Part shown: in pieces, positions 18,372 to 18,421 of the stretch
Layout: every line of letters begins with the position of its first letter
Position numbering within the stretch: the stretch's first letter is position 1
Assembly (NCBI GenBank): GCA_035510695.1
Contig: DATKGO010000007.1
Location: 1 to 18,421 of the forward strand
Reading direction: 5' to 3'
Length of the DNA: 18,421 nucleotides
Source: DAIDHK01 sp035510695
GTDB lineage: Bacteria > Patescibacteriota > Microgenomatia > Levybacterales > UBA12049
Translations under genes and position numbers: made by a program
The notes under the pieces: model-generated
What the model saw: only the letters and a program-made list of their open reading frames with translations
Database searches by the model: none
What the model was told of the DNA's origin: nothing

Positions 18372-18421
18372 CTTAGTCATTATAGACTTTGTTGCCTCTC
18401 CGCAATATAGCCATATTATGG

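Noticed and set aside
1..18421. Recoding of UGA as glycine, as in some CPR lineages
   Set aside because: UGA acts as a stop at the end of fmt, and no essential gene here has in-frame UGA; tRNA-Trp carries the normal CCA anticodon.

Overview
The window looks like a chromosome segment of a small-genome Candidate Phyla Radiation bacterium (Patescibacteria, probably Parcubacteria-like). This placement is inferred from gene content and style: an AT-rich sequence, short AT-rich spacers between housekeeping genes, tRNAs without encoded CCA, very few Shine-Dalgarno sites, a minimal SpoU methyltransferase, a CPR-style O-antigen-ligase/TPR protein, and UGA used as a normal stop (fmt ends in TGA). No marker here fixes the lineage.

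Layout. 1-2066: an orphan 212-aa protein, a convergent SpoU RNA methyltransferase, and a small membrane protein. 2328-10904, all minus strand: a cell-shape and DNA-handling block reading mreB, mreC, mreD, mrdA (PBP2), dprA, topA. 10960-16043: Wzy-type ligase/TPR protein, def, fmt, rpmB (minus strand) and an M50 site-2-protease homologue. def and fmt form the N-formylmethionine cycle. 16058-16311: a consensus promoter, about 220 nt without an ORF but with a long closing helix, then a strong terminator, which together suggest a non-coding RNA gene. 16334-18371: tRNA-Thr(GGT), a PIN/ribbon-helix-helix toxin-antitoxin pair, tRNA-Tyr(GTA), a PD-(D/E)XK homing-endonuclease-like ORF, tRNA-Thr(TGT), rpmG and tRNA-Trp(CCA). 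The order rpmG then tRNA-Trp is the usual lead-in to secE-nusG, which would lie just past the window.

Three themes run through the window. (1) A modular palindromic repeat family with GTCATNCTGAA / ATTCCGG / GGAATGACA modules sits between genes and also inside genes. About 53 codons of mreB are read from it, it supplies the fmt stop codon, and it places in-frame ATGs ahead of two genes. (2) Most spacers are low-complexity AT-rich self-complementary filler, each with its own private set of words; similar sequence lies in the dprA linker at an apparent frameshift. (3) Several genes have a -10 box only 6-7 nt before the start codon, which suggests leaderless mRNAs.

The least-explained parts are the putative structured RNA, the repeat-derived insertion in MreB, and the tRNA cluster apparently invaded by a homing endonuclease and a toxin-antitoxin module, next to a tRNA-Thr with a mismatched anticodon stem.
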